Assembly: GCA_021292105.1 (NCBI GenBank)
Contig: CM037865.1
Location: 72,990,128-73,054,127 of the forward strand
Reading direction: 5' to 3'
Source: Anadara kagoshimensis
Lineage: Eukaryota; Mollusca; Bivalvia; Arcoida; Arcidae
DNA length: 64,000 nucleotides
Of the stretch, positions 61,501 through 63,859 are shown in pieces. The notes beneath the pieces were generated by a model. That model had not been told where the DNA came from, did not search any database, and saw only the letters and a list, made by a program, of their open reading frames with translations. Position numbers and translations under genes: made by a program. The first letter of the stretch is position 1. Each line of letters starts with the position of its first letter.

Positions 61501-63859
61501 TATTAAAGTAGTTTTAAAAAATCGCGATATGAAAAATAAATTGTGGAACAATGTACAATCTGGTTTGATTAAATAGAAAAAGTTTTCCTCTGTTCCTAGT
61601 ATTCCCAGTAAAATAATTTCTTCATACAAAATAAAAACAAATCATGTATATCCATTTTAAACATTAAAACTTCATATATTAGCTAATTATTAATTAAATG
61701 GGTCAAATTAAAACATTTAAAAAGAAAATCAGCAAATCAAAAATTTAAATGATGCATTTTAATGGTGGCAATGTTTTAATCTGACTAAAATATTTTACAT
61801 TTGCATTCATGCATGTGTGGGTGTGTGAAATTATGCCAAGCTATGGAATAACACTAATATGTGTATAATTCTTAGTACACTAACCTGGAACCCAGTAAAA
61901 CATCCACCTGCAATTCTTGGTAGCTGTATTATAAATACAACATGTACAAGACTGGAATACTGTTTATCTATCTGGCTGAGCTCATCTTGTACACAGTATC
62001 TAGCACAGGCAACCAGGCTAGCATTCTGGTCACCACAGTCACACTGAACAATAAGCAGTTTATCTTCTTCTGAATAATTTTCAAAACATGTCCTAAAAAG
62101 AAACAAAGTAACAGAACTATATTTACAGTTGTCATTGGTTACCAGACCTAGAAAGAAACAAAGTAACATGACTATATTTATCTTCGTCATTGGTTACCAG
62201 ACCTAGAAAGAAACAAAGTAACAGGACTATATTAACAGTTGTCATTGGTTACCAGACCTAGAGAGAAACAAAGTAACAGGACTATATTTATAGTTGTCAT
62301 TGGTTACCAGACCTAAAAAGAAACAAAGTAACAGGACTATATTTATAGTTGTCATTGGTTACAAGACCTAAAAAGAAACAAAGTAACATGACTATATTTA
62401 TAGTTGTCATTGGTTACCAGACCTAGAAAGAAACAAAGTAACAGGACTATATTTATAGTTGTCATTGGTTACCAGACCTAGAAAGAAACAAAGTAACATG
62501 ACTATATTTATAGTTGTCATTGGTTACCAGACCTAAAAAGAAACAAAGTAACATGACTATATTTATAGTTGTCATTGGTTACCAGACCTAGAAAGAAACA
62601 AAGTAACATGACTATATTTATAGTTGTCATTGGTTACCAGACCTAGAAAGAAACAAAGTAACAGGACTATATTTATAGTTGTCATTGGTTACCAGACCTA
62701 AAAAGAAACAAAGTAACATGACTATATTTATAGTTGTCATTGATTACCAGACCTAGAAAGAAACAAAGTAACATGACTATATTTATAGTTGTCATTGGTT
62801 ACCAGACCTAGAAAGAAACAAAGTAACATGACTATTTTTATAGTTGTCATTGGTTACCAGACCTAGAAAGAAACAAAGTAACATGACTATATTTATAGTT
62901 GTCATTGGTTACCAGACCTAGAAAGAAACAAAGTAACATGACTATATTTATAGTTGTCATTGGTTACAAGACCTGAAATGAACCGAATAACAATATATTC
63001 CAAGTACATGTAATTAGAGCCCGAGATTGATGGCAAATTACTTTTCGAACAATGTGCCATCATTGGACTCTAATAATTTAAGCTCCAAAATTTGAAACTA
63101 ATTTTAACCAAGATTTGGTCAGAGTCCTGGTGGACAAACATCTTGGTGATACATAAAAATTATCTTTGAAATTTTTAACTTATATGTTAAACATTCCATC
63201 CAATTAGATGGACCCTAAATTGCGCATCTTATGAATGTGAATATTTAAATAATCTACAACATTCAGATTCCTCTACCAGAATACCGGCAGCCATTTTGAA
63301 TTGAAAAATATAAATGGGGTTCGCGGCTGTACCACCTGGTAAATAACTCTTAACGTTTGTGCGGAACATTTTGGAAAATGTCAACGTCACAAATTCCTGG
63401 AATAAGGTCATTTTTACGGGACAACGTCATATTGTGCGATTCCATGTCCATTGGAAACAAGCGTTTTGCAGACACGTTAGAAGGTATCACGTGGTACAGC
63501 AGCGAACCCCATTACACAATTGACCTGGAATGTGTACAACCCCCCCCCCAAAAAAAAAAAAAAAAACAAAAAACCACCAAACAGTTTGGTTGTGTATATC
63601 TTTTTGTTCTGTTTTGTTATTTTGGACATGGATTCAAGGCAGAATCTGTAATTTATATTTTTCTATTTTAAGTACCCTGATTATCCCTGAGGAAGCCAGA
63701 CATCTGATTTGTTAGTACATACCTGATCTGCCTACAGAACTGTTGCTCTGTATCAAATGATTGTAATGTCAGTAATGTTATGTTTGTTACAGGAATTTCC
63801 AACCTGTGTGACAAGTCTGACAAATCTGCTGTTGATATCAATTTTGAATGTGTAGTGAT
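12708..63859 (-). CDS. RNF213: RNF213-type giant AAA+ E3 ubiquitin ligase, C-terminal 36 exons (1,978 codons)
   Basis: Large cytosolic AAA+ ATPase and E3 ubiquitin ligase; in vertebrates it acts in lipid-droplet biology and in ubiquitin coating of intracellular bacteria. Exons, 5' to 3': 63859-63723, 62092-61885, 61490-60974, 60372-60222, 58235-57895, 57496-57333, 54795-54574, 53169-52958, 52058-51959, 50127-50027, 48669-48487, 47939-47679, 46903-46783, 46043-45763, 45382-45262, 44149-44027, 43401-43297, 41777-41724, 41130-40933, 38524-38425, 30778-30744, 30190-30093, 28225-28072, 26991-26817, 25785-25685, 24057-24000, 23550-23324, 21967-21826, 21345-21262, 20255-20063, 19489-19273, 17192-17118, 16293-16102, 15277-15188, 13557-13358, 12903-12708. 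All have AG/GT borders and agreeing phase; the sum is 5,937 nt. The RING lies about 1,250 residues and the RZ finger about 730 residues from the end, as in human RNF213. The AAA modules lie outside the window. Paralogues are common in molluscs, so orthology is not proven. Confidence 0.92.
12968..13010. repeat. (TG)n microsatellite
   Basis: Uninterrupted gt repeat with one break, in the last RNF213 intron. Confidence 0.95.
13358..13557 (-). CDS. RNF213: RNF213 exon 35 of window
   Basis: 200 bp, acceptor gttgaag, donor gtaact. Encodes ELSDMQTEAFQTFCNGLQFD and LLEVLYECIILRI, aligned with human DLSPENAKLLSTFLNQTGLD and LLELHEMIILKL. Confidence 0.9.
13735..13905. mobile_element. MITE-like copy, CAGTC/AACCTG family, ends eroded
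   Basis: Carries cctgccttaaatgtgacc, ctgcttataaaggc and at the right ggtggtctttataggcaggt. The same phrases occur at 15858-16025, 34193-35055, 43821-44012 and 59738-59925. Confidence 0.6.
14096..15036. mobile_element. TIR element, TACAGTGAAACCTGTG ends
   Basis: 941 bp. Left end tacagtgaaacctgtgaaaa with repeated ccgga-type words; right end gtccggtattcacaagtttcactgta. TA at both ends suggests a TA target site, as in Tc1/mariner/pogo elements. No transposase frame. Confidence 0.7.
15188..15277 (-). CDS. RNF213: RNF213 exon 34 of window
   Basis: 90 bp, phase 0, acceptor ttttcag, donor gtacaa. Encodes SNTQSLWLTLAMEKSKYLAR, in the place of human LKHTIALWQFLSAHKSEQLL. Confidence 0.85.
15360..15800. 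repeat. Dispersed repeat, copy 1
   Basis: Contains aggacatggatgtgtcacc, gcagtgataaatgttaa and the phrase atcatctggaaacca twice. The same order of phrases is found at 60419-60900. Confidence 0.6.
15858..16025. mobile_element. MITE, CAGTC/AACCTG family
   Basis: Left end tacagtaaaacctgctgtag; right end tagtctttatatacaagt followed by ttactgta. TA-flanked inverted ends. Confidence 0.65.
16102..16293 (-). CDS. RNF213: RNF213 exon 33 of window
   Basis: 192 bp, phase 0, acceptor tatttcag, donor gtaatg. Encodes CLDKLDITISFLKSVGGDSD, matching human LSVVEVTLGFLSTAGGDPN. Confidence 0.92.
16340..16985 (-). mobile_element. Mariner transposon relic, transposase 3' part
   Basis: Minus-strand DNA transposon remnant inside the RNF213 intron between exons 33 and 32. 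An open frame 16450-16731 shows LLLQDNALVHKS and HPPYSPDLAPSDYFLF, the second and third catalytic Asp of the mariner DDD transposase, about 34 residues apart. Upstream frames (16751-16975) carry PHRRNSKPNHQLAKSWPLFW and FWDSKGVLLINYKTAG, but with shifts between them. The left end gaggtcaaaaagtt is a mariner-type terminal sequence. The N-terminal half is missing, so it is inactive. Confidence 0.88.
17118..17192 (-). CDS. RNF213: RNF213 exon 32 of window (75 bp)
   Basis: 25 codons, phase 0, acceptor atttttag, donor gtaccc (weak). Encodes MTYRSDVTNAIVFKHLREKI, matching human LVYRHDWNYEHLFMDIKNKM. Confidence 0.88.
17430..17720. repeat. Degenerate AT-rich tandem repeat
   Basis: Repeated words aattacataccaaaatttg and taataat at about 25-35 bp spacing. 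The same words resume at 19128-19165, so the DNA between looks like an insertion into this array. Confidence 0.7.
17732..17898. repeat. Long hairpin (foldback) sequence
   Basis: Inverted repeat with arms of about 77 bp, the outer 59 bp perfectly complementary (starting aagaattgaattgcac), around a short loop containing tagcgtagcgaagc. Probably a foldback/MITE, possibly the left end of an insertion reaching to about 19125, where tgtgtaacaacgtgaa recurs. Confidence 0.85.
17899..19125. other. Unassigned insertion-like segment
   Basis: Lies between the hairpin and the resumed AT-rich array. Short frames on both strands overlap each other and have no recognisable motif. Near 19040-19120 words from the hairpin recur (acgttgttat, tgtaacaacgtgaa). 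Confidence 0.4.
19273..19489 (-). CDS. RNF213: RNF213 exon 31 of window
   Basis: 217 bp, acceptor atttacag, donor gtatta. Encodes EVTSAHLISYHPEKDILPMV and LANCNYSFEVGKGT, very close to human EVTELHVISYEVERDLTPLI and LSNCQYQVEEGRE. Confidence 0.94.
19508..19723. mobile_element. MITE with TACTGTAAACC-like ends
   Basis: 216 bp, left tactgtaaaccaac, right ttgttttacagta; diverged relative of 6833-7043. Near the 3' side of RNF213 exon 30. Confidence 0.65.
20063..20255 (-). CDS. RNF213: RNF213 exon 30 of window
   Basis: 193 bp, acceptor atttttag, donor gtgagt. Encodes DETPVAMLLPTLKDSGLC, aligned with human DTEFEILLPRRRGLGLC, followed by SYVLLHFLFKKQN (human SYLIRLHNE). Confidence 0.92.
21262..21345 (-). 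CDS. RNF213: RNF213 exon 29 of window
   Basis: 84 bp, acceptor cttgtag, donor gtaagt. Encodes LEEFTQLVTDFSEAWECVR, in the place of human LRQLLHNRITVFLSTWNKLR. Confidence 0.88.
21601..21770 (-). mobile_element. SINE-like element, family 2, eroded
   Basis: Plus strand shows gaggaaaccagagtgtcc, then gggattcaaacctag and gactagcatgagctag, the order of the head seen at 8795-9003. Confidence 0.45.
21826..21967 (-). CDS. RNF213: RNF213 exon 28 of window
   Basis: 142 bp, acceptor cttgtag, donor gtaagt. Encodes EYHLRAIRLIPNVMRLQQFL, matching human AELRLVKFLPEILALQRDL. Confidence 0.92.
22085..22720. repeat. Degenerate tandem repeat, about 165-bp units
   Basis: Three to four units share attctgttgagaaataaa, gcagaaat, ataactctgtcaaa and agttacaaaacatgaac. 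A stray unit occurs near 23180. Intron of RNF213. Confidence 0.7.
23027..23155. repeat. Hairpin element
   Basis: Left arm gtgcatgtacaacc and atatcagg pair with cctgatat and ggttgtacatacac on the right; the loop holds a palindromic gcgcgg region. Small foldback element. Confidence 0.7.
23324..23550 (-). CDS. RNF213: RNF213 exon 27 of window, with 33-bp internal duplication
   Basis: 227 bp, acceptor ttatacag, donor gtaagc. Starts SDPLLCLLYEIDTPEEQ and repeats the 11-residue unit as LYKIDTPEEQ, a 33-bp in-frame tandem duplication. Ends HKILQLFLHE, equivalent to human PILWHFLQKE. Confidence 0.9.
24000..24057 (-). CDS. RNF213: RNF213 exon 26 of window (58 bp)
   Basis: Acceptor ttatacag, donor gtaagt. 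Encodes RLDVILREGNDTIVNDKRL, in the position of human LDKTLPTMNNLISQDKRI. Confidence 0.85.
24159..25212. mobile_element. TIR element of about 1.05 kb without ORF
   Basis: Left end near 24161 (taaagtataaacagaaatgg, then attacactca) matches the reverse complement of the right end (tgagtgtaatccatttctg, then attatacttta). About 32-bp inverted ends; interior has no long frame. Confidence 0.65.
25685..25785 (-). CDS. RNF213: RNF213 exon 25 of window
   Basis: 101 bp, acceptor ttcactag, donor gtgaga. Encodes ARSQWEKDFTSRITIPTL, aligned with human MRNNWEKEIAAVISPEL. Confidence 0.88.
26032..26195 (+). mobile_element. tRNA-derived SINE, family 1, shortened
   Basis: Begins in the head (tagagtgctggcttgg, actgaccaagactt) and ends gaaatattcttgattggg, then acgtaaaacc. 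Internal part deleted. Confidence 0.7.
26283..26801. mobile_element. Two adjacent MITE-like copies
   Basis: First copy 26283-26535 and second 26536-26801, each beginning ccccagtttcac or cccagcttcac followed by ttcttaactaagattttc and ending in the inverse word. Same family as 10541-10790. Close to the donor side of RNF213 exon 24. Confidence 0.6.
26817..26991 (-). CDS. RNF213: RNF213 exon 24 of window
   Basis: 175 bp, acceptor cttgcag, donor gtaatt. Encodes LKKALGRSVDDVFTLLHYIL, matching human LAKMLGHSADETIGVVHLVL. Confidence 0.92.
27369..27401 (+). repeat. Poly-G tract
   Basis: G runs of 6, 12, 3 and 3 separated by short spacers. Quadruplex-capable on the plus strand, i.e. the strand not found in the RNF213 transcript. 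Confidence 0.8.
27533..27632. repeat. Hairpin element of 100 bp
   Basis: Arms of about 33 bp (taagaattgactgtcattt, then tcctggttcatca) that pair with the right half; the same outer word agaattga opens the hairpin at 17732. Confidence 0.8.
28072..28225 (-). CDS. RNF213: RNF213 exon 23 of window
   Basis: 154 bp, acceptor tttttcag, donor gtaagt. Encodes DQTATGHILGRAQNRKHQA and LRLLTHLSMYIGA, very close to human DRTQTGHVLGNPQRRD and IRLLTHLALLLGA. Confidence 0.95.
28541..28694. repeat. Hairpin element of about 150 bp
   Basis: Arms of about 57 bp with few mismatches, core gggtaagacagagatatctc, loop with ctcgctaaagctcg. Same build as 17732-17898. Confidence 0.8.
29248..29690 (-). mobile_element. 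LINE ORF2 C-terminal remnant
   Basis: Minus-strand frame with the tail region seen in mollusc LINE-type reverse transcriptase polyproteins: CLSSHNLAVEIGRYRKVDK, then IGDEYHFILQYPLY, RVKYIKPYYW and KLIQLLRVNNVKELC. The Cys pair usual before IGDEYHF is lost (only one Cys remains) and no catalytic domain is present. A 5'-truncated copy in the RNF213 intron between exons 23 and 22. Confidence 0.75.
29820..30065 (+). repeat. Dispersed non-coding repeat tail
   Basis: Contains atggcagccatcttgg, agaagttatggcctggac, acagatgtatggacagacc and ends ctatataccccctgaact. A related tail is at 52386-52640. Confidence 0.5.
30093..30190 (-). CDS. RNF213: RNF213 exon with second half of the RZ finger
   Basis: 98 bp, acceptor ttttttcag, donor gttagt. 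Starts CGRPAVIGKCKECGAEIGG, matching human CGRPMEQSICIDCHAPIGG. The first Cys (plus 30188-30190) corresponds to human Cys4516, described as the active-site cysteine. So the unusual RZ ligase centre is intact even though the RING is altered. Confidence 0.95.
30744..30778 (-). CDS. RNF213: RNF213 microexon with first half of the RZ finger
   Basis: Only 35 bp, acceptor ctttgtag, donor gtaagt. Encodes RCPSGHPYIIGN, matching human TCPNGHPCSVGE. The His codon (plus 30762-30764) corresponds to human His4509, a zinc ligand needed for ligase activity as I recall. Confidence 0.93.
31130..33166. mobile_element. Element A, inner copy inserted into the left arm of the TTAA transposon
   Basis: Starts aacaagaggcccatgggcc at about 31130 and ends gacctttggtcaggtgagctaa at 33166. 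The left arm of the host transposon stops at the start and resumes after the end. Holds about 10 repeats of 145 bp and then a unique tail with nutcracker words ttcaaaattaaacgc and ctttcagaggagaag. Confidence 0.82.
31195..32620. repeat. 145-bp satellite array 1 (about 10 units)
   Basis: The word gaccttgaccttt recurs at 31341, 31485, 31631, 31775, 31921, 32066, 32211 (one base changed), 32355 and 32501, spacing 144-146. Each unit also has tacaacattctaatatac and tagttttcgagataatt. Confidence 0.95.
33905..34060 (+). mobile_element. tRNA-like SINE head with short tail
   Basis: tagctcagttggtaaaatg (A box) and gtgggtttgaacccc (B box), with an anticodon-like stem ccctc/gaggg. Acceptor and T stems do not pair well, so a SINE rather than a working tRNA. 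Lies between inverted sequences (about 33655-33780 and 34120-34190) inside the TTAA transposon. Confidence 0.75.
34193..35055. mobile_element. TIR element, CAGTC/AACCTG family, largest copy
   Basis: Left end tacagtccaacctgtg with repeated ataaaggccac words; right end acaggttagactgta. 863 bp, nested in the TTAA transposon. Short frames inside show no transposase motif. Confidence 0.75.
36074..37320. repeat. 145-bp satellite array 2 (about 8-9 units)
   Basis: Same unit as array 1; early units resemble the cattcatatatc form of array 3, later units the ctatacatc form of array 1. One unit near 36970 is shortened, and one near 36300 has a partial duplication. Confidence 0.93.
38425..38524 (-). CDS. 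RNF213: RNF213 exon 20 of window
   Basis: 100 bp, acceptor tttcatcag, donor gtaagt. Encodes DAFLPTMPQDDLGEV, close to human HAFLPTMPEDLL, and ends in the Tyr that precedes the RZ finger. It is flanked on both sides by direct copies of the same mobile element (30792-37858 and 38720-40872). Confidence 0.93.
38720..40872. mobile_element. Element A, second copy, uninterrupted
   Basis: Direct-orientation copy that fills most of the intron between RNF213 exons 20 and 19. Starts aacaagaggcccatgggcc and ends ctcaggtgagctaa. Holds array 3 and a tail ending with ctcatctgagcctttggctcaggtgag (a perfect-looking terminal hairpin) after a gacggacgacggacg stretch. Confidence 0.82.
38955..40330. repeat. 145-bp satellite array 3 (about 9-10 units)
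   Basis: Units with gaccttgacctttgaacc, cattcatatatcaaaatg, caatattccaatatac and tagtttttgagataatt. Last units are more diverged. Confidence 0.93.
40933..41130 (-). CDS. RNF213: RNF213 exon 19 of window
   Basis: 198 bp, phase 0, acceptor ataaacag, donor gtaggt. The end reads LEPLIRLANRPFQMV, matching human LEPLKNLAFSP. Confidence 0.88.
41505..41705 (-). mobile_element. tRNA-derived SINE, family 1, 3' part missing
   Basis: Plus strand: tgagtgcttggtgaataa, cttgatcagacccc, gatttgaacccacaacc and at the right ctctaccaactgagctagtgg, the complement of the tRNA-like head. Confidence 0.75.
41724..41777 (-). CDS. RNF213: RNF213 exon 18 of window (54 bp)
   Basis: Small in-frame exon of 18 codons, AVDTLQELLAVHPVVKDQ, acceptor atttgtag, donor gtagga. 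Accepted because both splice sites and phase fit; weak similarity alone would not support it. Confidence 0.75.
41944..42984 (-). mobile_element. TIR DNA transposon carrying a small ORF
   Basis: 1,041 bp. Left end tactgtaaatcacctttttt, right end cgcgaaattaagtgatttac then agta; subterminal gcgaa/ttcgc words. TA flanks. It holds the ORF 42251-42733 and shares its termini with the MITEs at 6833, 19508 and 52096, which may be its deletion derivatives. In the RNF213 intron between exons 17 and 18. Confidence 0.78.
42251..42733 (-). CDS. Transposon-borne helix-turn-helix-like protein, tandemly duplicated
   Basis: 160-residue frame within the TIR element. Contains KRKRGEYASYTDETRAKIAKY, a DNA-binding-type module I associate with invertebrate transposon proteins, present twice: a 40-residue (120-bp) unit including EQELQNIPPLT is tandemly duplicated. 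After the second copy comes EHGNSSAAPHFSKN and VNVSTVRSIGKLF, as expected of the rest of a helix-turn-helix domain. No catalytic domain is seen, so it is either a truncated transposase or an accessory DNA-binding protein. It lies in an RNF213 intron on the same strand. The ATG at 42733 is used; expression is unknown. Confidence 0.6.
   Translation of the reverse strand: MYARLIKKDGKSLPKPNIPGLPDPNNFNNENDHNVCVAANSEIEQELQNIPPLTLNPGGHKRKRGEYASYTDETRAKIAKYAIEQELQNIPPLTPNPGGPKRKRGEYASYTDETHAKMTKYTIEHGNSSAAPHFSKNHDKKVNVSTVRSIGKLFNKVLRN
43297..43401 (-). CDS. RNF213: RNF213 exon 17 of window
   Basis: 105 bp, phase 0, acceptor attgcag, donor gtaata. Encodes DWKVLVYLLLALHRDIT (human SAYFLLTLFREVAIL). 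A GGGT-repeat and CA microsatellite lie about 50-130 nt upstream of its acceptor. Confidence 0.87.
43447..43530. repeat. (CA)n/(CCCA)n compound microsatellite
   Basis: (CA)n, then five to six cccac units, then (CA)n. On the RNF213 sense strand it reads GGGTGGGTGGGT, a quadruplex-type sequence, about 50-130 nt before the acceptor of exon 17. Confidence 0.95.
43640..43830 (-). mobile_element. SINE-like element, family 2, eroded
   Basis: Plus strand has agaaaaccaccaatct, caatcttctcacagtagg and cagccactgagttc, in the order seen at 8795-9003. Confidence 0.45.
43821..44012. mobile_element. MITE, CAGTC/AACCTG family
   Basis: 192 bp, left tacagtccaacctgcc, right tagataggtttgactgta. Ends only about 15 bp from the donor of RNF213 exon 16. 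Confidence 0.75.
44027..44149 (-). CDS. RNF213: RNF213 exon 16 of window
   Basis: 123 bp, phase 0, acceptor tatgctag, donor gtaagt. Encodes DRYIFCGHQYQEFREKV, matching human DRYLVYGDEYKALRDAV. Confidence 0.9.
44312..44635 (+). mobile_element. tRNA-derived SINE, family 1, longest copy
   Basis: A box ggtagctcagtttgtag with a small internal duplication (gtgcttgctccata twice), B-box-like gtaggttgaacgcc, body cattcaccaagcacttgg and tggcacattaaagaacc, tail gtgaaatattcttc. Confidence 0.8.
45105..45190 (-). mobile_element. tRNA-like SINE head
   Basis: Minus strand reads ggtggcctaatgggtaaga (A box) and gtgagtttgagtctc (B box). A spacer between arms is too long for a working tRNA. Confidence 0.55.
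45262..45382 (-). CDS. RNF213: RNF213 exon 15 of window
   Basis: 121 bp, acceptor atttcag, donor gtatga. Encodes KYFVKYLCRSYGVDSYQTI and LRWIALPELRG, aligned with human YLVRKLSSQRGMEF and HQWVFPKDV. Confidence 0.87.
45763..46043 (-). CDS. RNF213: RNF213 exon 14 of window
   Basis: 281 bp, acceptor aatttcag, donor gtaaac. Helical segment with LLLRKAKDSFFDKAISVYK and LIDAAARLCEDCRSNWPR (human LDRAADFL). Confidence 0.88.
46783..46903 (-). CDS. RNF213: RNF213 exon 13 of window
   Basis: 121 bp, acceptor ttttgtag, donor gtgagt. Encodes VDDYLQSYLRRSNQFLEG, comparable to human VKDYIQEYLTLLKK. Confidence 0.88.
47679..47939 (-). CDS. RNF213: RNF213 exon 12 of window
   Basis: 261 bp. Encodes CNSFFMEVVSQLCFAEETPP, then FDDCIDATPVVRSFLLQLL, very close to human CNSFFVDLVSTICFKDNAPP and FNDVVDKTPVIRSVILKLL. 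Directly C-terminal to the RING. Confidence 0.95.
48487..48669 (-). CDS. RNF213: RNF213 RING-finger exon
   Basis: 183 bp. Acceptor tttattttag; the donor is GTAATT, which overlaps an in-frame TAA. The RING ligands read CELC, then LPCRDVICQRC, then CPVC. In human RNF213 the middle part is LPCDHVHCLRC, so the His ligand is Asp here (codon GAC, plus positions 48600-48602). The other seven ligands are present. The exon ends FNPKNKEKS, equivalent to the human FSPAVSQ region. Confidence 0.93.
48596..49100 (-). repeat. Tandem duplication containing a decayed RING exon
   Basis: Two units of about 260 bp (48596-48855, 48858-49100). The first holds the 5' half of the true RING exon and its acceptor. 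The second holds a copy with ttttatttcag acceptor, then CDLC and LITLPCK still readable, but the second codon after the splice is TAG. Both units continue into gggcctta-ctcac element-A-like words and gccaaagtttgtaaaa. Confidence 0.82.
50027..50127 (-). CDS. RNF213: RNF213 exon 10 of window
   Basis: 101 bp, acceptor tattttag, donor gtaaat. Lys-rich helix (DMKKKEYLDKLEKFLRLC) leading into the RING exon; ends with GG completed by C. Confidence 0.85.
50287..50350. repeat. Short tandem repeat, cctttaatatcattccga
   Basis: Four copies of an 18-20 bp unit, one shortened, in the RNF213 intron between exons 10 and 11... on the upstream side of exon 10 (50127). Confidence 0.85.
50711..51570. mobile_element. 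pogo/Tigger-like TIR element without transposase
   Basis: 860 bp. Left tacagtagaacttcgatcgc; right gagccatcaaagttctactgta. Repeated ctcgaa words near both ends. TA flanks. The terminal pattern resembles Tigger-type elements (inference). Confidence 0.7.
51959..52058 (-). CDS. RNF213: RNF213 exon 9 of window
   Basis: 100 bp, acceptor ttttgcag, donor gtaagt. Encodes QQWTRVILVKLFIEHV, matching human AQWSRIFSTALFVEHV. Too short to appear as a long open frame. Confidence 0.9.
52096..52307. mobile_element. MITE with TACTGTAAACC termini
   Basis: 212 bp, near copy of 6833-7043 (tactgtaaacctatttaa, cacaataagca, tgtttacagta). It begins about 40 bp upstream of the acceptor of RNF213 exon 9. Confidence 0.8.
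52386..52640 (+). repeat. Dispersed non-coding repeat tail
   Basis: Contains gggccataactcaaag, gtaaagtttcatcaatat, agacagacagacc and tatccccttcgccaac. The opening phrase recurs near 63921. Confidence 0.5.
52958..53169 (-). CDS. RNF213: RNF213 exon 8 of window
   Basis: 212 bp, acceptor gtttcag, donor gttagt. Begins TLDILALHLMLEHLEPNKD, comparable to human MTLDAFAAMACTEML, and ends inside an Arg codon. Confidence 0.9.
53309..54047. repeat. 62-bp satellite, 12 units
   Basis: Units starting ggtagccatgaggtcagag and ending atgactgaaataa, at constant 62-bp spacing (53309, 53371, 53433 and so on), differing at one or two positions. Intron between RNF213 exons 7 and 8. Confidence 0.97.
54574..54795 (-). 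CDS. RNF213: RNF213 exon 7 of window
   Basis: 222 bp, phase 0 at both ends, acceptor tattacag, donor gtaaga. Helical segment with LVCEAIINTCHVIY and RLTNFSNIT (human RLQNFSRIL). Confidence 0.9.
54891..55400. repeat. 33-bp satellite passing into a related 44-bp satellite
   Basis: About 7.5 units of 33 bp (agaccagagttatccctc, ttgcagcacactatt) to 55139, then about 5 units of 44 bp sharing agaccagagttattcccc but with gcatgcacttttgtgata. Because 33 is a multiple of 3, long false frames run through it on both strands. Confidence 0.95.
55591..57059. mobile_element. TTAA-flanked TIR element of 1.47 kb
   Basis: Left TTAA-agagtacctgtaacg, right ttacaggtactct-TTAA. Inside are (ataa)n runs and a direct duplication of about 255 bp (56108-56360 and 56363-56580) sharing catcacatttatttattt and aataagttaacttagta. 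No ORF. TTAA target suggests piggyBac or Kolobok type. Confidence 0.78.
57333..57496 (-). CDS. RNF213: RNF213 exon 6 of window
   Basis: 164 bp, acceptor tatttag, donor gtacat. Encodes TGLGRILQTTL, then YLSDFVHMVYHVKSEEE, matching human LGRFLAQL and YLKDFILLTMRVSTEEE. Confidence 0.9.
57895..58235 (-). CDS. RNF213: RNF213 exon 5 of window
   Basis: 341 bp. Starts RAWMQCLETKITPILAGII; the end reads MPFSWLIYKQIEEVY, similar to the human VPFSWRIKDYLEELW. Conserved post-AAA shell region. Confidence 0.92.
58686..59108. mobile_element. Element with inverted ends, no ORF
   Basis: Left gacccagggatttttctg, right cagaaaaatccctgcg. Internal phrases caaaattgggaaaa and cattgggaatgggtcc also occur at 13205-13330. 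Confidence 0.55.
59738..59925. mobile_element. MITE, CAGTC/AACCTG family
   Basis: 188 bp, left tacagttgaatgtgtttt, right acagacatgtttgactgta, internal cttttaaaggccagt. Confidence 0.7.
60222..60372 (-). CDS. RNF213: RNF213 exon 4 of window
   Basis: 151 bp, acceptor tttctcaaag, donor gtatgt. Encodes an alpha-helical, Ala-rich segment with WLSQEAAKAENI and ending AGTFR, like the human AGTFR. Confidence 0.88.
60419..60900. repeat. Dispersed repeat, copy 2
   Basis: Shares with 15360-15800 the phrases aggacatgggtgtatcacc, gcagtgatcaatgttaa, catccaaatccaatcaat and caactggaaatcaacgacc. Ends near the donor of RNF213 exon 3. Confidence 0.6.
60974..61490 (-). CDS. RNF213: RNF213 exon 3 of window, with internal repeats
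   Basis: 517 bp after a weak acceptor (cttaatatag). Starts WHSVHIDDLRPPDKE, matching the human WQSVHIDDLR. Then a hydrophilic insert with a duplicated WxQLAEQPHE block (about 61205-61345) and a duplicated SSxTTDxE motif, as expected of a fast-evolving loop. Confidence 0.9.
61885..62092 (-). CDS. RNF213: RNF213 exon 2 of window
   Basis: 208 bp. Encodes KLLIVQCDCGD, then VVFIIQLPRIAGG and GCFTGFQ, recognisable against the human KVLIIQTD and FITKLSRVGGG stretch. Its acceptor (tttctttttag) is the last unit of the 55-bp satellite at 62093-62975. Confidence 0.92.
62093..62975 (-). repeat. 55-bp satellite made of repeated splice-acceptor sequence, about 16 units
   Basis: Constant 55-bp spacing (for example gtcattgg at 62571 and 62626). 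On the RNF213 strand each unit contains ttactttgtttctttctag or ...tttttag followed by gtctgg. The last unit abuts exon 61885-62092 and is its working acceptor (tttctttttag then GACATG). Confidence 0.95.
63541..63565. repeat. Poly-C/poly-A tract
   Basis: Nine C followed by about 17 A with one C. Between RNF213 exons 1 and 2 of the window; nothing else recognised in 62976-63722. Confidence 0.9.
63723..63859 (-). CDS. RNF213: RNF213 exon 1 of window
   Basis: 137 bp; starts phase 0 after ttttacag, ends AG before gtatgt. Encodes VTNITLLTLQSFDTEQQF, which fits the stretch just after the AAA core. The exon upstream of it is outside the window. Confidence 0.85.
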
